Below are positions 35,198 to 43,971 of a stretch of DNA of 64,000 nucleotides, one piece after another (positions within the stretch are counted from its first letter, which is position 1; each line of letters begins with the position of its first letter). A program made the position numbers and the translations under genes. Source of the stretch: Bacteroidetes bacterium UBA1935 (GTDB taxonomy: Bacteria; Bacteroidota; Bacteroidia; Chitinophagales; Chitinophagaceae); NCBI GenBank assembly GCA_002337045.1, contig DDFF01000003.1, positions 186,001 to 250,000 on the forward strand, given 5' to 3'. The notes beneath the pieces are model-generated. The model did not search any database. It had not been told where the DNA came from and worked only from the letters and a program-made list of their open reading frames with translations.

Positions 35198-36706
35198 ATG
35201 AAAATCCTGCAAACACTATTATTCCTTTTCGTTACCCATATACTTTGGGGGCAAGAGCGCAATTTTCAAAAAGAAGAAACAGATAACATTGCCAACAGAA
35301 ACGGAGTGCATGTATCTGCTACAAGGCTATATAATACGCACCGCATAGTTCAGCATGTAGCAGACAGTACTAACAAGCTATTGTTTGCATCATTTGTAAA
35401 AACAGACGAAAACAGTAAGCTGATTTCAGGTTTTATAGCAGCCATAGACATCAACACAAAAGAGTTACGCTGGCAAATACCCGTTTCCGAAAACCCATTA
35501 TTCAACCTGAGTACAGATAAGATTATCCACCAGGAGAAAAAAGATGCACTTGCATGCTACGATGCTAAAACGGGCAAACTGCTATGGAAGAAAGCATACA
35601 GGCTGGCATACGCAAGTACCGAACACGATTTTGCCATGAGCAAACTAGGTACTGTGCTCGAATTGAAGGAAGGCAATATTGTGTACAAAAGAAACTTTAC
35701 CGAAAACGATATCTGGAATGATGTACAATATCTTGACAAGGACAATATTGTAATAGCCTGCGACGGGCTGCATAGTGTAAACCTGAAAACAGGATACGGA
35801 TGGTACTACGCTGCAAATACACTTTGTAAAGCTTGTGTTGCCAACGACAGGACGGAAGACATCATAACCAATGCAGCTTTAATTACAAGCATGTTTCTTG
35901 CAGGCACCGTCATTATATGGACTAATGGACCTGAAACAGGCGATAATGTTGCGGGGTATTGTTCTAACATCATTGTGAACAATGACAAAATTTACTTTGC
36001 ATCTAAAGACAAGATGCTGTGCCTGAACAAGCAAGGCCGGAAGATATGGGGCAGTAACCTACCTAAAGATTCTGCCAGCAAAAGCGCCATTGTTCTGATG
36101 GGCGATAATATATTCTTCATCAACAAAGGATATGGCATACATAACGGTAAGCCGCTATGGCGTGGAGAAAACTTTATAGCCCTGTACAACAAACAAAACG
36201 GGAATAAGGTATACTCTAAAAGCTTTGAAGCTACAGAAAACTTGCTTTCTTATCTGCTTTCGGGCGATACGATACTGATACATGGTGGCAACTACCTGCA
36301 CAAAATAAACTGCAGCACAGGCGCTACAATAGCCAAGCAAGCAACAGACAGCAACACAGCTACATACACCACATTTGCCAACCCCAACAAATACTATGAA
36401 TACACAGGCAACAACAGTTTTGAAAACATAACACACAAGTACCCTGAACAGCATCTACTGACAGATAAAGCGGGCAATGCCATATTACTAAACGAACAAT
36501 TGGAAAGCGTAAAAAGCATAACCGCCGAAAACTGCTGGGAAGCCTATAAAGAATACGGAAACACGTTGCTACTGAGAAACAACACCCAAACAGTAGTACT
36601 GCAAAACGGGAAAGAGATATTGCGTGTTGTTGGCACAGATATAGAGATTATCGGCAACAAACTTGTATGCGCCAATAAAAACACAGTAGATATTATAGAC
36701 CTGTAG
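35198..36706 (+). CDS. secreted PQQ-type beta-propeller protein
   Basis: The 502-residue protein has a signal peptide (MKILQTLLFLFVTHILWGQ). It contains repeated blades with the LW/W signature of PQQ-like propellers (AAIDINTKELRWQIPV, CYDAKTGKLLWKKAY, LCLNKQGRKIWGSNL, GIHNGKPLWRGE). No cofactor-binding or catalytic residue set is apparent, so it may be a scaffold rather than a dehydrogenase. Its stop directly abuts the stop of the convergent gene, within a 6-bp hairpin at 36703-36718. Confidence 0.8.
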   Translation: MKILQTLLFLFVTHILWGQERNFQKEETDNIANRNGVHVSATRLYNTHRIVQHVADSTNKLLFASFVKTDENSKLISGFIAAIDINTKELRWQIPVSENPLFNLSTDKIIHQEKKDALACYDAKTGKLLWKKAYRLAYASTEHDFAMSKLGTVLELKEGNIVYKRNFTENDIWNDVQYLDKDNIVIACDGLHSVNLKTGYGWYYAANTLCKACVANDRTEDIITNAALITSMFLAGTVIIWTNGPETGDNVAGYCSNIIVNNDKIYFASKDKMLCLNKQGRKIWGSNLPKDSASKSAIVLMGDNIFFINKGYGIHNGKPLWRGENFIALYNKQNGNKVYSKSFEATENLLSYLLSGDTILIHGGNYLHKINCSTGATIAKQATDSNTATYTTFANPNKYYEYTGNNSFENITHKYPEQHLLTDKAGNAILLNEQLESVKSITAENCWEAYKEYGNTLLLRNNTQTVVLQNGKEILRVVGTDIEIIGNKLVCANKNTVDIIDL

Positions 36707-37489
36707 CTATTGAGCTACCAACGCGCTCATATACTTCACCGCCTCTTTCATCCTGCTGCCGTACCAGCTAAACATTTCACCGTCTACCAGCTTTACATCA
36801 GCATCGGGCAATACAGCTTTTATTTCTGCAATGTGCTTTTCTTTGAAAGGAAACGGCTCTGAAGAAAGCAACACCAACTCAGGGTTCAGCTCTTTCAGCT
36901 TTTCAAGGTCTACTTCGGGGTAGCGGCTTTCGTGCTTCAATACATTTTGCCATCCTATGGTTTGTATCATGTTACTGATGAAGGTATCGCTACCTACACT
37001 CATCCACGGATTGTACCAGATGAAATAAGCTACGCGCTTGGGTGCTGTTGCTTTCTGCAGATTGGTAAAGCCAACAACTATTTCATCTACCAATTCGTTT
37101 GCTTTACCTTCCCTACCTGTCAGCAGCCCTACTACCTGTATCATTTGCAGCGCCTGTGGTATGTTGTGCATATCGCTTATCCATACGGGAAATTCTTTGG
37201 CAAGGGCTTCTATCTGTTCGCGTTCGTTTTCTTCTTTATTGGCAATGATAAGGTCGGGCTGTAGTTCGCGTATCACGTCTATATTCAGCTTCTTGGTACC
37301 ACCTACCCTTGTCTTGCTGCGAAACCAGCTTTCGGGATGTACGCAAAACTTGGTGATGCCGACAACTTCATCTTCCAAACCCAGATAATGCAGCAACTCT
37401 GTCTGCGATGGTACGACAGACACTATGCGCTTGGGCGGAAAATGGATTTCCACATCGCGACCCAACATATCGGTTATTACTCTAGTCAT
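36707..37489 (-). CDS. periplasmic-binding-protein-like metal/cobalamin receptor without signal peptide
   Basis: The 260-residue protein matches the helical-backbone substrate-binding fold of BtuF and siderophore receptors (DMLGRDVEIHFPPKRIVSVV, PSQTELLHYLG, IRELQPDLIIANKE, LKELNPELVLLSSEPFPFKE). It begins directly at the first strand and shows no signal peptide, so either it stays in the cytoplasm or the start is elsewhere. The start codon is preceded at once by a GC-rich repeat element, so no coding sequence for a signal peptide can lie upstream in that repeat. No permease or ATPase gene is nearby. Confidence 0.8.
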   Translation of the reverse strand: MTRVITDMLGRDVEIHFPPKRIVSVVPSQTELLHYLGLEDEVVGITKFCVHPESWFRSKTRVGGTKKLNIDVIRELQPDLIIANKEENEREQIEALAKEFPVWISDMHNIPQALQMIQVVGLLTGREGKANELVDEIVVGFTNLQKATAPKRVAYFIWYNPWMSVGSDTFISNMIQTIGWQNVLKHESRYPEVDLEKLKELNPELVLLSSEPFPFKEKHIAEIKAVLPDADVKLVDGEMFSWYGSRMKEAVKYMSALVAQ

Positions 37490-37564
37490 ACCCCAAACCC
37501 CTAAAGGGGCTTTTATCTCGTTATTTTTATAATCATCCTTCCCCCTTAGGGGGCTAGGGGGTGT
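37490..37564. repeat. small interspersed-type repeat with C/G palindromes
   Basis: The 75 bases between two minus-strand genes consist of two arms around an AT-rich core. The left arm is ACCCC then CCCCTAAAGGGG (37498-37509); the right arm is CCCCCTTAGGGGG (37541-37553) then CTAGGGGGTGT. The arms are imperfect inverted copies of each other. The element exactly fills the gap from the stop codon of the membrane protein to the start codon of the receptor-like gene. Similar C4TAAAG4 elements are scattered in Bacteroidota genomes. Confidence 0.65.
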
Positions 37565-37903
37565 TTAATTAAACCTCTTTATATACGCCATCACAATCAT
37601 TGCAAATATCGCATCTATCAGGAACAGGCTGCTGTGATACAAATCTTCTTTTACCAGAAAGTGCAAGAGCAGGCTTAGTGTAGTAACACCAATATAGGCA
37701 TATACTGCCCATCGCTTCATATCGCAGATAAAAAGCCATGCAATAGTATATGCCAGCATCCACAACGGCTGCAGCCATATCAGCGAAGACAATGACTCTG
37801 TACTTGCATTGATGATGCTAAACACCAGCAAGCCGATATGAAACAAAGCCACCAGTGGAAATACTACCGGTGGCTTTTTTATAAATCTTTCTACGAAACT
37901 CAA
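37565..37903 (-). CDS. small four-helix membrane protein
   Basis: The 112-residue protein has four hydrophobic segments (VVFPLVALFHIGLLVFSII, LIWLQPLWMLAYTIAWLFI, AVYAYIGVTTLSLLLHFLV, SLFLIDAIFAMIVMAYI) with a basic N-terminus. I recognise no family. It lies 40 bases after the CBS-type gene and may be part of the same minus-strand unit. Confidence 0.75.
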   Translation of the reverse strand: MSFVERFIKKPPVVFPLVALFHIGLLVFSIINASTESLSSLIWLQPLWMLAYTIAWLFICDMKRWAVYAYIGVTTLSLLLHFLVKEDLYHSSLFLIDAIFAMIVMAYIKRFN

Positions 37904-37943
37904 AACTTATAAGTTTTAGTAACCATCCAACTATTCAACACAA

Positions 37944-39317
37944 TTATCCTTTACTGAAAGCATTCAGCACATCGTACTTGGTAAGGATGTGATACTGACC
38001 GCTATCGTCTTTGGTAAGAACCGCACCATTTTCTTTGCTGATGTAGTGTTTCAGGCGTTCCAGCGGCATATCCATTTCTACCATTGGCAGTGCAGCTTCC
38101 TTCACATCGCCAATATTGAAATCGCGCACCTCACCATTATCTATCATTTGTTTAAAAAGACCCGACTGTGTGATGGCACCTGTCACTTCCGTACCCTTCA
38201 GTACAGGTATCTGCTCGATGTCGTATTTCTTCATCAGTTCCAACGCATCGCTCACTTTTGCACCTTCGTCTATCGTTACCAAACGACGACGGCCCAAACC
38301 ACCAATCAAATCGCGAACAGTAGATACTTCAAGGAAGCCACGATCCAGCATCCACTCGTCGTTGTATATCTTACCTACATAGCGGCTACCGTGGTCGTGA
38401 AATACCACCACAACAAGGTCGGTAGGCTTCAGGTGTTGTTTCATTTGCTTCAACCCTGCAATTACAGAACCTGCAGAGTAGCCAACAAAAAGACCTTCTT
38501 CCTTCGCTATACGGCGAGCCATAACAGCACCGTCTTTATCGGTTACTTTTTCAAAATGGTCTATTACATCTTTAATATAGTTCTGCGGCAGGAAGTCTTC
38601 ACCAAAACCTTCTGATATGTATGGATGAACCTCGTTCATATCCAGCTCACCGGTATCAAACCATTTTTTCAGCAGCGAGCCATAGGTATCTATCGCCCAC
38701 ATTTTGATGTCCGGGTTCTTTTCTTTCATGAACATGCCGATACCTGTAATGGTACCACCTGTACCACTCGCCACCACAATATGCGTTACTTTACCTTCTG
38801 TCTGTTCCCAGATTTCAGGTGCCGTGCTCTCGTAATGTGCCTGGCGGTTTGCAAGATTATCGTATTGGTTTACATACCAGCTATTAGGAATCTCAGTTGC
38901 CAGACGCTTAGATACAGAGTAGTAAGAACGCGGATCTTCAGGCTCTACGTTTGTAGGGCATACAATCACCTCTGCACCTACTGCCTTCAGTATATCTACT
39001 TTTTCTTTCGATTGCTTATCTGTAGTAGCGAAAATACATTTGTAACCTTTGATGATGGCAGCCAGCGCAAGGCCCATACCCGTATTGCCACTTGTACCTT
39101 CAATAATGGTACCACCAGGTTTTATTTTACCCTCCTGCTCTGCCACTTCCAGCATTTTCAGTGCCATGCGGTCTTTGATGCTGTTGCCGGGGTTGAAGAA
39201 ATCGACCTTTGCATAAACAGGGCATGGCAAATCCGCCGTTACCTTGTTCAGTTTTATAAGCGGTGTATTACCTATTGTTTGCAGTACGTTGTCGTACACG
39301 CGTTTTGCTGCGTTCAT
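37944..39317 (-). CDS. PLP-dependent cystathionine beta-synthase-type enzyme with CBS domains
   Basis: The 457-residue protein has the fold II PLP domain with Lys48 in FFNPGNSIKDR, the substrate loop EGTSGNTGMGLA and the phosphate loop ASGTGGTITG. A tandem pair of CBS domains follows from about residue 335 (LVTIDEGAKVSDALELMKKY; ALPMVEMDMPLERLKHYI). The architecture matches cystathionine beta-synthase, which joins serine and homocysteine. A cysteine synthase role cannot be excluded. TACCTTCG just upstream resembles a -7 element. Confidence 0.9.
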   Translation of the reverse strand: MNAAKRVYDNVLQTIGNTPLIKLNKVTADLPCPVYAKVDFFNPGNSIKDRMALKMLEVAEQEGKIKPGGTIIEGTSGNTGMGLALAAIIKGYKCIFATTDKQSKEKVDILKAVGAEVIVCPTNVEPEDPRSYYSVSKRLATEIPNSWYVNQYDNLANRQAHYESTAPEIWEQTEGKVTHIVVASGTGGTITGIGMFMKEKNPDIKMWAIDTYGSLLKKWFDTGELDMNEVHPYISEGFGEDFLPQNYIKDVIDHFEKVTDKDGAVMARRIAKEEGLFVGYSAGSVIAGLKQMKQHLKPTDLVVVVFHDHGSRYVGKIYNDEWMLDRGFLEVSTVRDLIGGLGRRRLVTIDEGAKVSDALELMKKYDIEQIPVLKGTEVTGAITQSGLFKQMIDNGEVRDFNIGDVKEAALPMVEMDMPLERLKHYISKENGAVLTKDDSGQYHILTKYDVLNAFSKG

Positions 39318-39594
39318 ATTCTGAAAATGTAGGTGCGAAGGTAAATAATAAGATGGAGAGCGGAAAGTGTAATCCTTCGAATATTAACCTTTGATTATTA
39401 GGCTTTAATGTCTTTCTTTCTTTGCAACAAATACAAAACAGATGCTATATAATATAGTTTCTGGAATATCAATACATAACAAATCGAGAAGAATTATATG
39501 ATTCTTATTACACTAGCATATTCAAATGAAAAAGCTACATTTGTCTCCTCCTCTTACGTACCGTAACGCCCTAACTTTTTATACTATATAGAAA

Positions 39595-40440
39595 ATGCTA
39601 TTGAGAAAAATCTCCGGCTTCATGTTTATTTTCATCGCCGGATTTTTATTAATGTTTACACTCCTCAGTTATAGCGACTGGAAGTATGAGGATGAGTTGG
39701 TGCATAATCTTGCTATAGAAGTACAGGAACGTTGTCCGGGAAAAGACATGAATTGCATAGTAGATACAGCCATGTACTACACCCACCTGATACAAGACCC
39801 GATGATGGCACTTTTCAGCGACAAAGAATTTACCTCTCCAAAACTTGCCCTGACACGTAGTTCATTCAGCAATTTTTATTTTGGCAAAGGCGCATGTGGT
39901 GCTTATGCCAGCTTCTTTACAAGGCTGATGATGCACATGGGTTATAAAACAAAGTTTGTAATACTGAATGTAGGCAAAAGAGAAGGTGGCCATATTGCCA
40001 CGGTAATTGAAAAAGACCATCACCTGCTATTGGTAGATCCATTATCCGGGCATATATTCAGAGACTCGACAGGTAAACTTGCAGAAATTGATAGTGTTTC
40101 TAAATACTGGAACAGCTACTACAAACATCACCTGCCAAAGCACTATGTGTCATTGTATGACTATCAGCATGGCTGGAAATATACCAATTGGGATAAGTTA
40201 GGTTTTCTATCCAAGGCATTTTATAATACATCAGTATTTTTTATTGGCAAAAAGAGAACAGACAATATTTCTCTGCACTATTATATAGTAAGGCTGAACA
40301 AAAGCATCGTATTTGTAACCTCTGCTTTGTTTATTCTATCTATCATGATAGCGTTACGTCTTTTCAGGCCCGAGGTAAACAGCCTACTTGAATACCTGGC
40401 TAACCGTAAAAACCAGCGACACTACAACACCAACAACTAA
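39595..40440 (+). CDS. membrane-anchored transglutaminase-like protein
   Basis: The 281-residue protein has one N-terminal helix (ISGFMFIFIAGFLLMFTLL), a soluble domain outside and a C-terminal helix (SIVFVTSALFILSIMIALRLF). The soluble part has a Cys in GKGACGAYASFFTRLM, a His in REGGHIATVIE and an Asp in LLLVDPLSG. This is the order and spacing of a transglutaminase-like Cys-His-Asp triad. Such domains can be proteases or cross-linkers; the substrate is unknown. Its 3' end overlaps a small reading frame on the other strand. Confidence 0.7.
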   Translation: MLLRKISGFMFIFIAGFLLMFTLLSYSDWKYEDELVHNLAIEVQERCPGKDMNCIVDTAMYYTHLIQDPMMALFSDKEFTSPKLALTRSSFSNFYFGKGACGAYASFFTRLMMHMGYKTKFVILNVGKREGGHIATVIEKDHHLLLVDPLSGHIFRDSTGKLAEIDSVSKYWNSYYKHHLPKHYVSLYDYQHGWKYTNWDKLGFLSKAFYNTSVFFIGKKRTDNISLHYYIVRLNKSIVFVTSALFILSIMIALRLFRPEVNSLLEYLANRKNQRHYNTNN

Positions 40441-40521
40441 AGACAACCCGGCCAACAGGGCAAACATAGCAAACAAAGATGGTTCTGCAGGCTGTGTTTT
40501 GTATTCCTCATTCATTTCCAT
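40384..40521 (-). CDS. possible small membrane protein overlapping a gene end
   Basis: The 45-residue frame reads MEMNEEYKTQPAEPSLF and then one strong membrane helix (AMFALLAGLSLVVGVVVSL). The first 27 codons lie in otherwise non-coding DNA; the rest overlaps 57 bases of the convergent transglutaminase-like gene. The hydrophilic head and single clean helix look like a real small membrane protein, but length and overlap keep this uncertain. Confidence 0.4.
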   Translation of the reverse strand: MEMNEEYKTQPAEPSLFAMFALLAGLSLVVGVVVSLVFTVSQVFK

Positions 40522-40640
40522 ACAGCTATCATTTTTCAGGTTTTGAAATACTGTAACGGGGCATCTGATACATGTATAGAAAAAACTATGCCAAATCTGT
40601 TATAAATGTCCTGCACTGCTTGAAAACCTTACGAAAATCA

Positions 40641-40671
40641 TCTGCACAAATAGTAATTACCCCTATCTTTG
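40641..40671 (+). promoter_or_regulatory. promoter of mdh
   Basis: TATCTTTG at 40664-40671 is an exact -7 element. TCTG at 40641-40644 sits 19 bases upstream as a weak -33. Transcription would begin near 40678. Confidence 0.55.
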
Positions 40672-40718
40672 CACGGATTTTATATTTATTTAAACTCACA
40701 ATAAAAAGAATAAACGAA

Positions 40719-41654
40719 ATGAAAGTAACTGTAGTAGGTGCGGGTGCAGTAGGTGCTACCTGTGCAGACAACATCGCCCGCAGGGGATTGGTTGAAGAAC
40801 TGGTACTCGTAGACATTAAAGAAGGTTTTGCTGAAGGTAAAGCGCTGGACATCATGCAGACATCATCTCTGCTGGGTTTTGATACCCGTGTAATAGGCAG
40901 CACAAACGACTATAGCAAAACAGCCGGTTCTGATGTTTGCGTTATCACTTCAGGTATTCCGCGCAAACCGGGTATGACTCGCGAAGAGCTGATTGGCACT
41001 AACGCTAAAATCGTTGAAACAGTTGCTAAAAACCTGCTGCAATACTCTCCTAATACAATCATAGTGGTGATAAGCAACCCTATGGATACAATGACATATC
41101 TGGCACTGAAAGCTACTGGTCTTCCCAAAAACCGCATCATCGGTATGGGTGGTATACTGGATAGCGCACGCTTCAAAACATACCTGCAACAATCACTGAA
41201 CTGCTCTCAGAACGACCTGCACGCAGTAGTAATTGGTGGCCACGGCGATACTACAATGATACCGCTGACACGCCTTGCTACACTGAATGGCACGCCTGTC
41301 AGCAACTTCCTGAACGAAGAACAACTGAAACAAGTAGCTGCAGATACAATGGTAGGTGGCGCTACACTTACAAAACTGCTAGGTACAAGTGCATGGTATG
41401 CACCGGGTGCAGCTGGAGCATTGCTGGTAGAAAGCATCATCCGCAACCAGAAGAAAGTATTCCCTTGCTGTGTAGCGCTGGATGGCGAATATGGCCAGAA
41501 AGACATTTGCCTGGGCGTACCTGTAGTAATAGGCAGCAATGGTTGGGAAAAAATCATCGACTACAAACTGAACGCTGAAGAACAAGAAGCATTCAACAAA
41601 AGCGCAGACGCAGTACGCAGCATGAATGCTGTACTGGAAACGCTGGTAGCGTAA
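40719..41654 (+). CDS. mdh: malate dehydrogenase
   Basis: The 311-residue enzyme interconverts malate and oxaloacetate with NAD in the citric acid cycle. The nucleotide loop is VVGAGAVGATCADNI, the substrate arginine region IPRKPGMTREEL and the catalytic His is in VIGGHGDTTMIPL. The start at 40719 is preferred; an in-frame start 147 bases upstream lies before the promoter. Confidence 0.96.
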   Translation: MKVTVVGAGAVGATCADNIARRGLVEELVLVDIKEGFAEGKALDIMQTSSLLGFDTRVIGSTNDYSKTAGSDVCVITSGIPRKPGMTREELIGTNAKIVETVAKNLLQYSPNTIIVVISNPMDTMTYLALKATGLPKNRIIGMGGILDSARFKTYLQQSLNCSQNDLHAVVIGGHGDTTMIPLTRLATLNGTPVSNFLNEEQLKQVAADTMVGGATLTKLLGTSAWYAPGAAGALLVESIIRNQKKVFPCCVALDGEYGQKDICLGVPVVIGSNGWEKIIDYKLNAEEQEAFNKSADAVRSMNAVLETLVA

Positions 41655-41688
41655 TTATATTTTGATTGCCCGTACTTAATATATGCAT

Positions 41689-41712
41689 ACAGCTCCTCAA
41701 TAGAGGGGCTGT
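41689..41712. terminator. terminator of mdh
   Basis: A 10-bp stem with one G-T pair (41689-41698 with 41703-41712) separates the convergent mdh and M50-like genes. Confidence 0.7.
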
Positions 41713-41716
41713 ATTG

Positions 41717-42343
41717 TTATGGCAATATGTATTTGCCTATAACATACAACCACAATAGCCCACCCGAAAGGCTACCTAAGCCACCCAATACAATAAACTG
41801 CATGTGGTGTTTTTTGAGCAACACAAACGTAATCCACCACAATACTGTACTTGCAATAAATAATATCAGCAAATGCCCCACCAGTGGATTAGCATTGTAA
41901 TAGTTCAACAGCTTACACTCATCGCACCTGTAAGGCACTTGTTTTGTAGTGAGATATTTTGCCCAGAAAAAGACTTCATTAAAAACATTCCTGCTGATAA
42001 AAAACGAACAGGCTAGCAGAAGCAAATGCTTGATGTTGTACGCATCTATTTCCTGTTTTCTGCGAACAACAAGCAGACCAACAATGCCTGCTAAACCTGT
42101 GAGGACGGTTTGTGCCGGGCCACCCCAAATAAACAAGCTTTGCTTGTATTCATACTGGCGAAAAGCATCTGCATCTTTGGCGGCATTGTATGCATCATAA
42201 CAGTTTTCACAACTCGTATACTGATAGTGAAGAGATGTTTTAAATCCAACCATTTCGCCAACAAGCGTATGACCACACTCATGTGCCAGTGTACCAACTA
42301 TAGCAGCAATAAAAAAGACAAGAAAGATGCGGGCGTTCTTCAT
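41717..42343 (-). CDS. M50-like membrane metallopeptidase
   Basis: The 208-residue membrane protein has the zinc motif HECGH (residues about 21-25) inside the first helix (AIVGTLAHECGHTLVGEMVG), as in M50 site-2-type proteases. About five helices follow. Two Cys pairs (CENC and CDEC) lie in loops and could bind metal or form disulfides. I find no clear third-ligand NxxPxxxLDG motif, so the active site may be incomplete or divergent. An 8-base inverted repeat (42343-42350 with 42373-42380) flanks the start. Confidence 0.65.
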   Translation of the reverse strand: MKNARIFLVFFIAAIVGTLAHECGHTLVGEMVGFKTSLHYQYTSCENCYDAYNAAKDADAFRQYEYKQSLFIWGGPAQTVLTGLAGIVGLLVVRRKQEIDAYNIKHLLLLACSFFISRNVFNEVFFWAKYLTTKQVPYRCDECKLLNYYNANPLVGHLLILFIASTVLWWITFVLLKKHHMQFIVLGGLGSLSGGLLWLYVIGKYILP

Positions 42344-42443
42344 AGTGCAGCTACAAGTTTACTACAAAAAACCTGCACTAAATAATAGATATAAAGGCTA
42401 TCAATTGCACATGCAATTGTAATACAGAAAGGATAAGAAAATA

Positions 42444-42602
42444 CTAACCGCGCACTTTGGTATACGTATACACAATGCGCTTACCTACAACCTTCATTTC
42501 TACCTCTACCAGCTCTCCGCGAAAAGGATTGAGCCTTGTGAAATAGTGCAACACTTTGTTGCTGAATATCCTTGGGCGGTTTGTTGATGTCAATGCTTTC
42601 AT
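42444..42602 (-). CDS. small basic hypothetical protein, 52 residues
   Basis: From the ATG at 42602 the product reads MKALTSTNRPRIFSNKVL and ends KRIVYTYTKVRG. It is basic, without signal peptide. A longer start at 42644 lies upstream of the -7 element. It is worth keeping because its promoter has the same -33/-7 spacing and the same upstream TTAAC repeat as the TATQ-family genes next to it. Confidence 0.5.
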   Translation of the reverse strand: MKALTSTNRPRIFSNKVLHYFTRLNPFRGELVEVEMKVVGKRIVYTYTKVRG

Positions 42603-42618
42603 GTTTGTTCTGTTTATG

Positions 42619-42679
42619 TAAATATCACACACCGTAGAGGCCATACCAAACTACAGCCCCTGTTTAACGGGCAATTAAC
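42619..42679 (-). promoter_or_regulatory. promoter with upstream TTAAC direct repeat
   Basis: On the minus strand TTTG (complement of 42647-42650) and GATATTTA (complement of 42619-42626) are 20 bases apart. Two TTAAC copies (plus strand 42664-42668 and 42675-42679) lie exactly 11 bases apart, starting 13 bases beyond the -33 element. This matches the layout at 43926-44009 and 46158-46241. Confidence 0.55.
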
Positions 42680-42686
42680 CATAGCA

Positions 42687-42713
42687 AAGCAGGCTGCACA
42701 TGGCAGCCTGCTT
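42687..42713 (-). terminator. terminator of the TATQ-family gene pair
   Basis: An 11-bp GC-rich stem (42687-42697 with 42703-42713, loop ACATG) lies 30 bases past the stop at 42743. Confidence 0.75.
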
Positions 42714-42742
42714 ACAACATTCAAACAAAAAAAAGATTTTTA

Positions 42743-43309
42743 TTACATCTGCGTTGCGGTAAAAACAACATCGGTAGTATACGTACCCGGTGCTGCAAGT
42801 ATGCCCGGAGTTGCTTTGTACTTTACGGTAAAGGTCTGGTTGCCACCGGGATTGCAATATGTAAGCAGTGTAGCTCCACCACCTACGGTAAGCCCCAGCC
42901 AACCTAGTAATGCCTGCAATGTAGGTATACCACCCGTATTATTAGCCGTTACCATTACCTGTAAGCCCGTGCTTACGGGGATGATGTTATTGACAGTATA
43001 TGTACCTGTGTAGGTAAAATTTGTAGAAGAGCTGGCTACTGCTACTTTAAATTTTTTGTTGGAGCGTACGCGCAAATCCTGCGTCACGCTTTCCTTACCA
43101 TTTATCAGTTCTGTAGCGTTGTTGTATGTAAAGTTGAGTGTACCACCCGCACCATTGATGAATGATAGTTCGATGGCATCAGAAAGATCGAGCTTGGCGG
43201 TTTGTACCGCTGTGCTGCTTGCATTTTGTGCATTGGCAGAAAGTGCTGCTACCATTCCCAATACAAATATGGCTATTGCTTTAAGAAGCGTGTTTGTCTG
43301 TTTGTTCAT
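42743..43309 (-). CDS. secreted surface protein of the TATQ-ending family
   Basis: Start at 43309 (MNKQTNTLLKAIAIFVLGMVAALSANAQ) gives a signal peptide and a mature protein of about 160 residues. It shows the family pattern: VQTAKLDLSDAIELSF at the start, LRVRSNKKFKVAVASSS in the middle, and an APGTYTTDVVFTATQM end. All members look like single beta-sandwich subunits with a conserved last strand, as pilins or DUF4402-like surface proteins have; this is inference. It follows the next family gene by 22 bases and shares its promoter. Confidence 0.8.
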   Translation of the reverse strand: MNKQTNTLLKAIAIFVLGMVAALSANAQNASSTAVQTAKLDLSDAIELSFINGAGGTLNFTYNNATELINGKESVTQDLRVRSNKKFKVAVASSSTNFTYTGTYTVNNIIPVSTGLQVMVTANNTGGIPTLQALLGWLGLTVGGGATLLTYCNPGGNQTFTVKYKATPGILAAPGTYTTDVVFTATQM

Positions 43310-43331
43310 ACCGTGTGTCTTTTTCTTGGGT

Positions 43332-43877
43332 TTATAATTGTGTTGCGGTATAAAGAACATCTACAGTATATGTACCTGCTGGATATGCAAAATCGGGCGT
43401 TGCCTTGTACTTCACGGCAAATAGCTTTGCATTACCGGCAGTGCAGGTATTAAGCAGCATCTGGTTGCTATTGCTGAGGCTGTTGTAGGCTGATGCAGAG
43501 AACGGACTAACGATTGTACCACCTGTGCTGTTTGATGCTATCATCAGCCCAAGTATACCTACAGGCATAGATGGTGCAGGTGAAGTGCTGCCTGTGTAGC
43601 TGAATGTAGCGTTGCTGGTCTTTACAGCAATGGTAAAGTTTCGGTTGGATGTAACTTTCAGTTCCTGATTTGATGATGCTACACCGTTTGCATAATCATT
43701 AACGGTATTAAAATTCAGATTGACAGTAGCGCCTGTAGCTGTAGTGCTACCTGTGAAGGTGAGTTCTATTGTGCTGCTCACCCCCATCGATACTGTTTGA
43801 GAGCTATTGCTGCTTTGCTGGGCAAAACTGCCGAGGCTGCTTAGCAAAATAGCTGTAAGTGCAATGGTCTTTTTCAT
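43332..43877 (-). CDS. secreted surface protein of the TATQ-ending family
   Basis: Start at 43877 (MKKTIALTAILLSSLGSFAQ) gives a signal peptide; an in-frame start at 43958 lies upstream of the promoter. The 181-residue protein has the family blocks TIELTFTGSTTATGATVNLNF, DYANGVASSNQELKVTSNRNF and a PAGTYTVDVLYTATQL end. It is the first gene of a two-gene unit with a distinctive promoter and upstream repeat array. Confidence 0.82.
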   Translation of the reverse strand: MKKTIALTAILLSSLGSFAQQSSNSSQTVSMGVSSTIELTFTGSTTATGATVNLNFNTVNDYANGVASSNQELKVTSNRNFTIAVKTSNATFSYTGSTSPAPSMPVGILGLMIASNSTGGTIVSPFSASAYNSLSNSNQMLLNTCTAGNAKLFAVKYKATPDFAYPAGTYTVDVLYTATQL

Positions 43878-43925
43878 TTGTGTTTGTTTGTACCCGGCGG
43901 TTAAGCCCTCAGTTTGTTTGTATTG

Positions 43926-43959
43926 CAAATATGCAATGACATTCGTCATCATTCCCAAA
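43926..43959 (-). promoter_or_regulatory. promoter of the TATQ-family pair
   Basis: On the minus strand TTTG (complement of 43956-43959) is followed after 22 bases by CATATTTG (complement of 43926-43933). The leader to the start at 43877 is about 42 bases. Confidence 0.65.
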
Positions 43960-43971
43960 CCAACGCACCGA

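Noticed and set aside
37989..39332. Two plus-strand frames (208 and 235 codons) opposite the CBS-type gene
   Set aside because: They mirror the codon pattern of the real gene and contain no motif.
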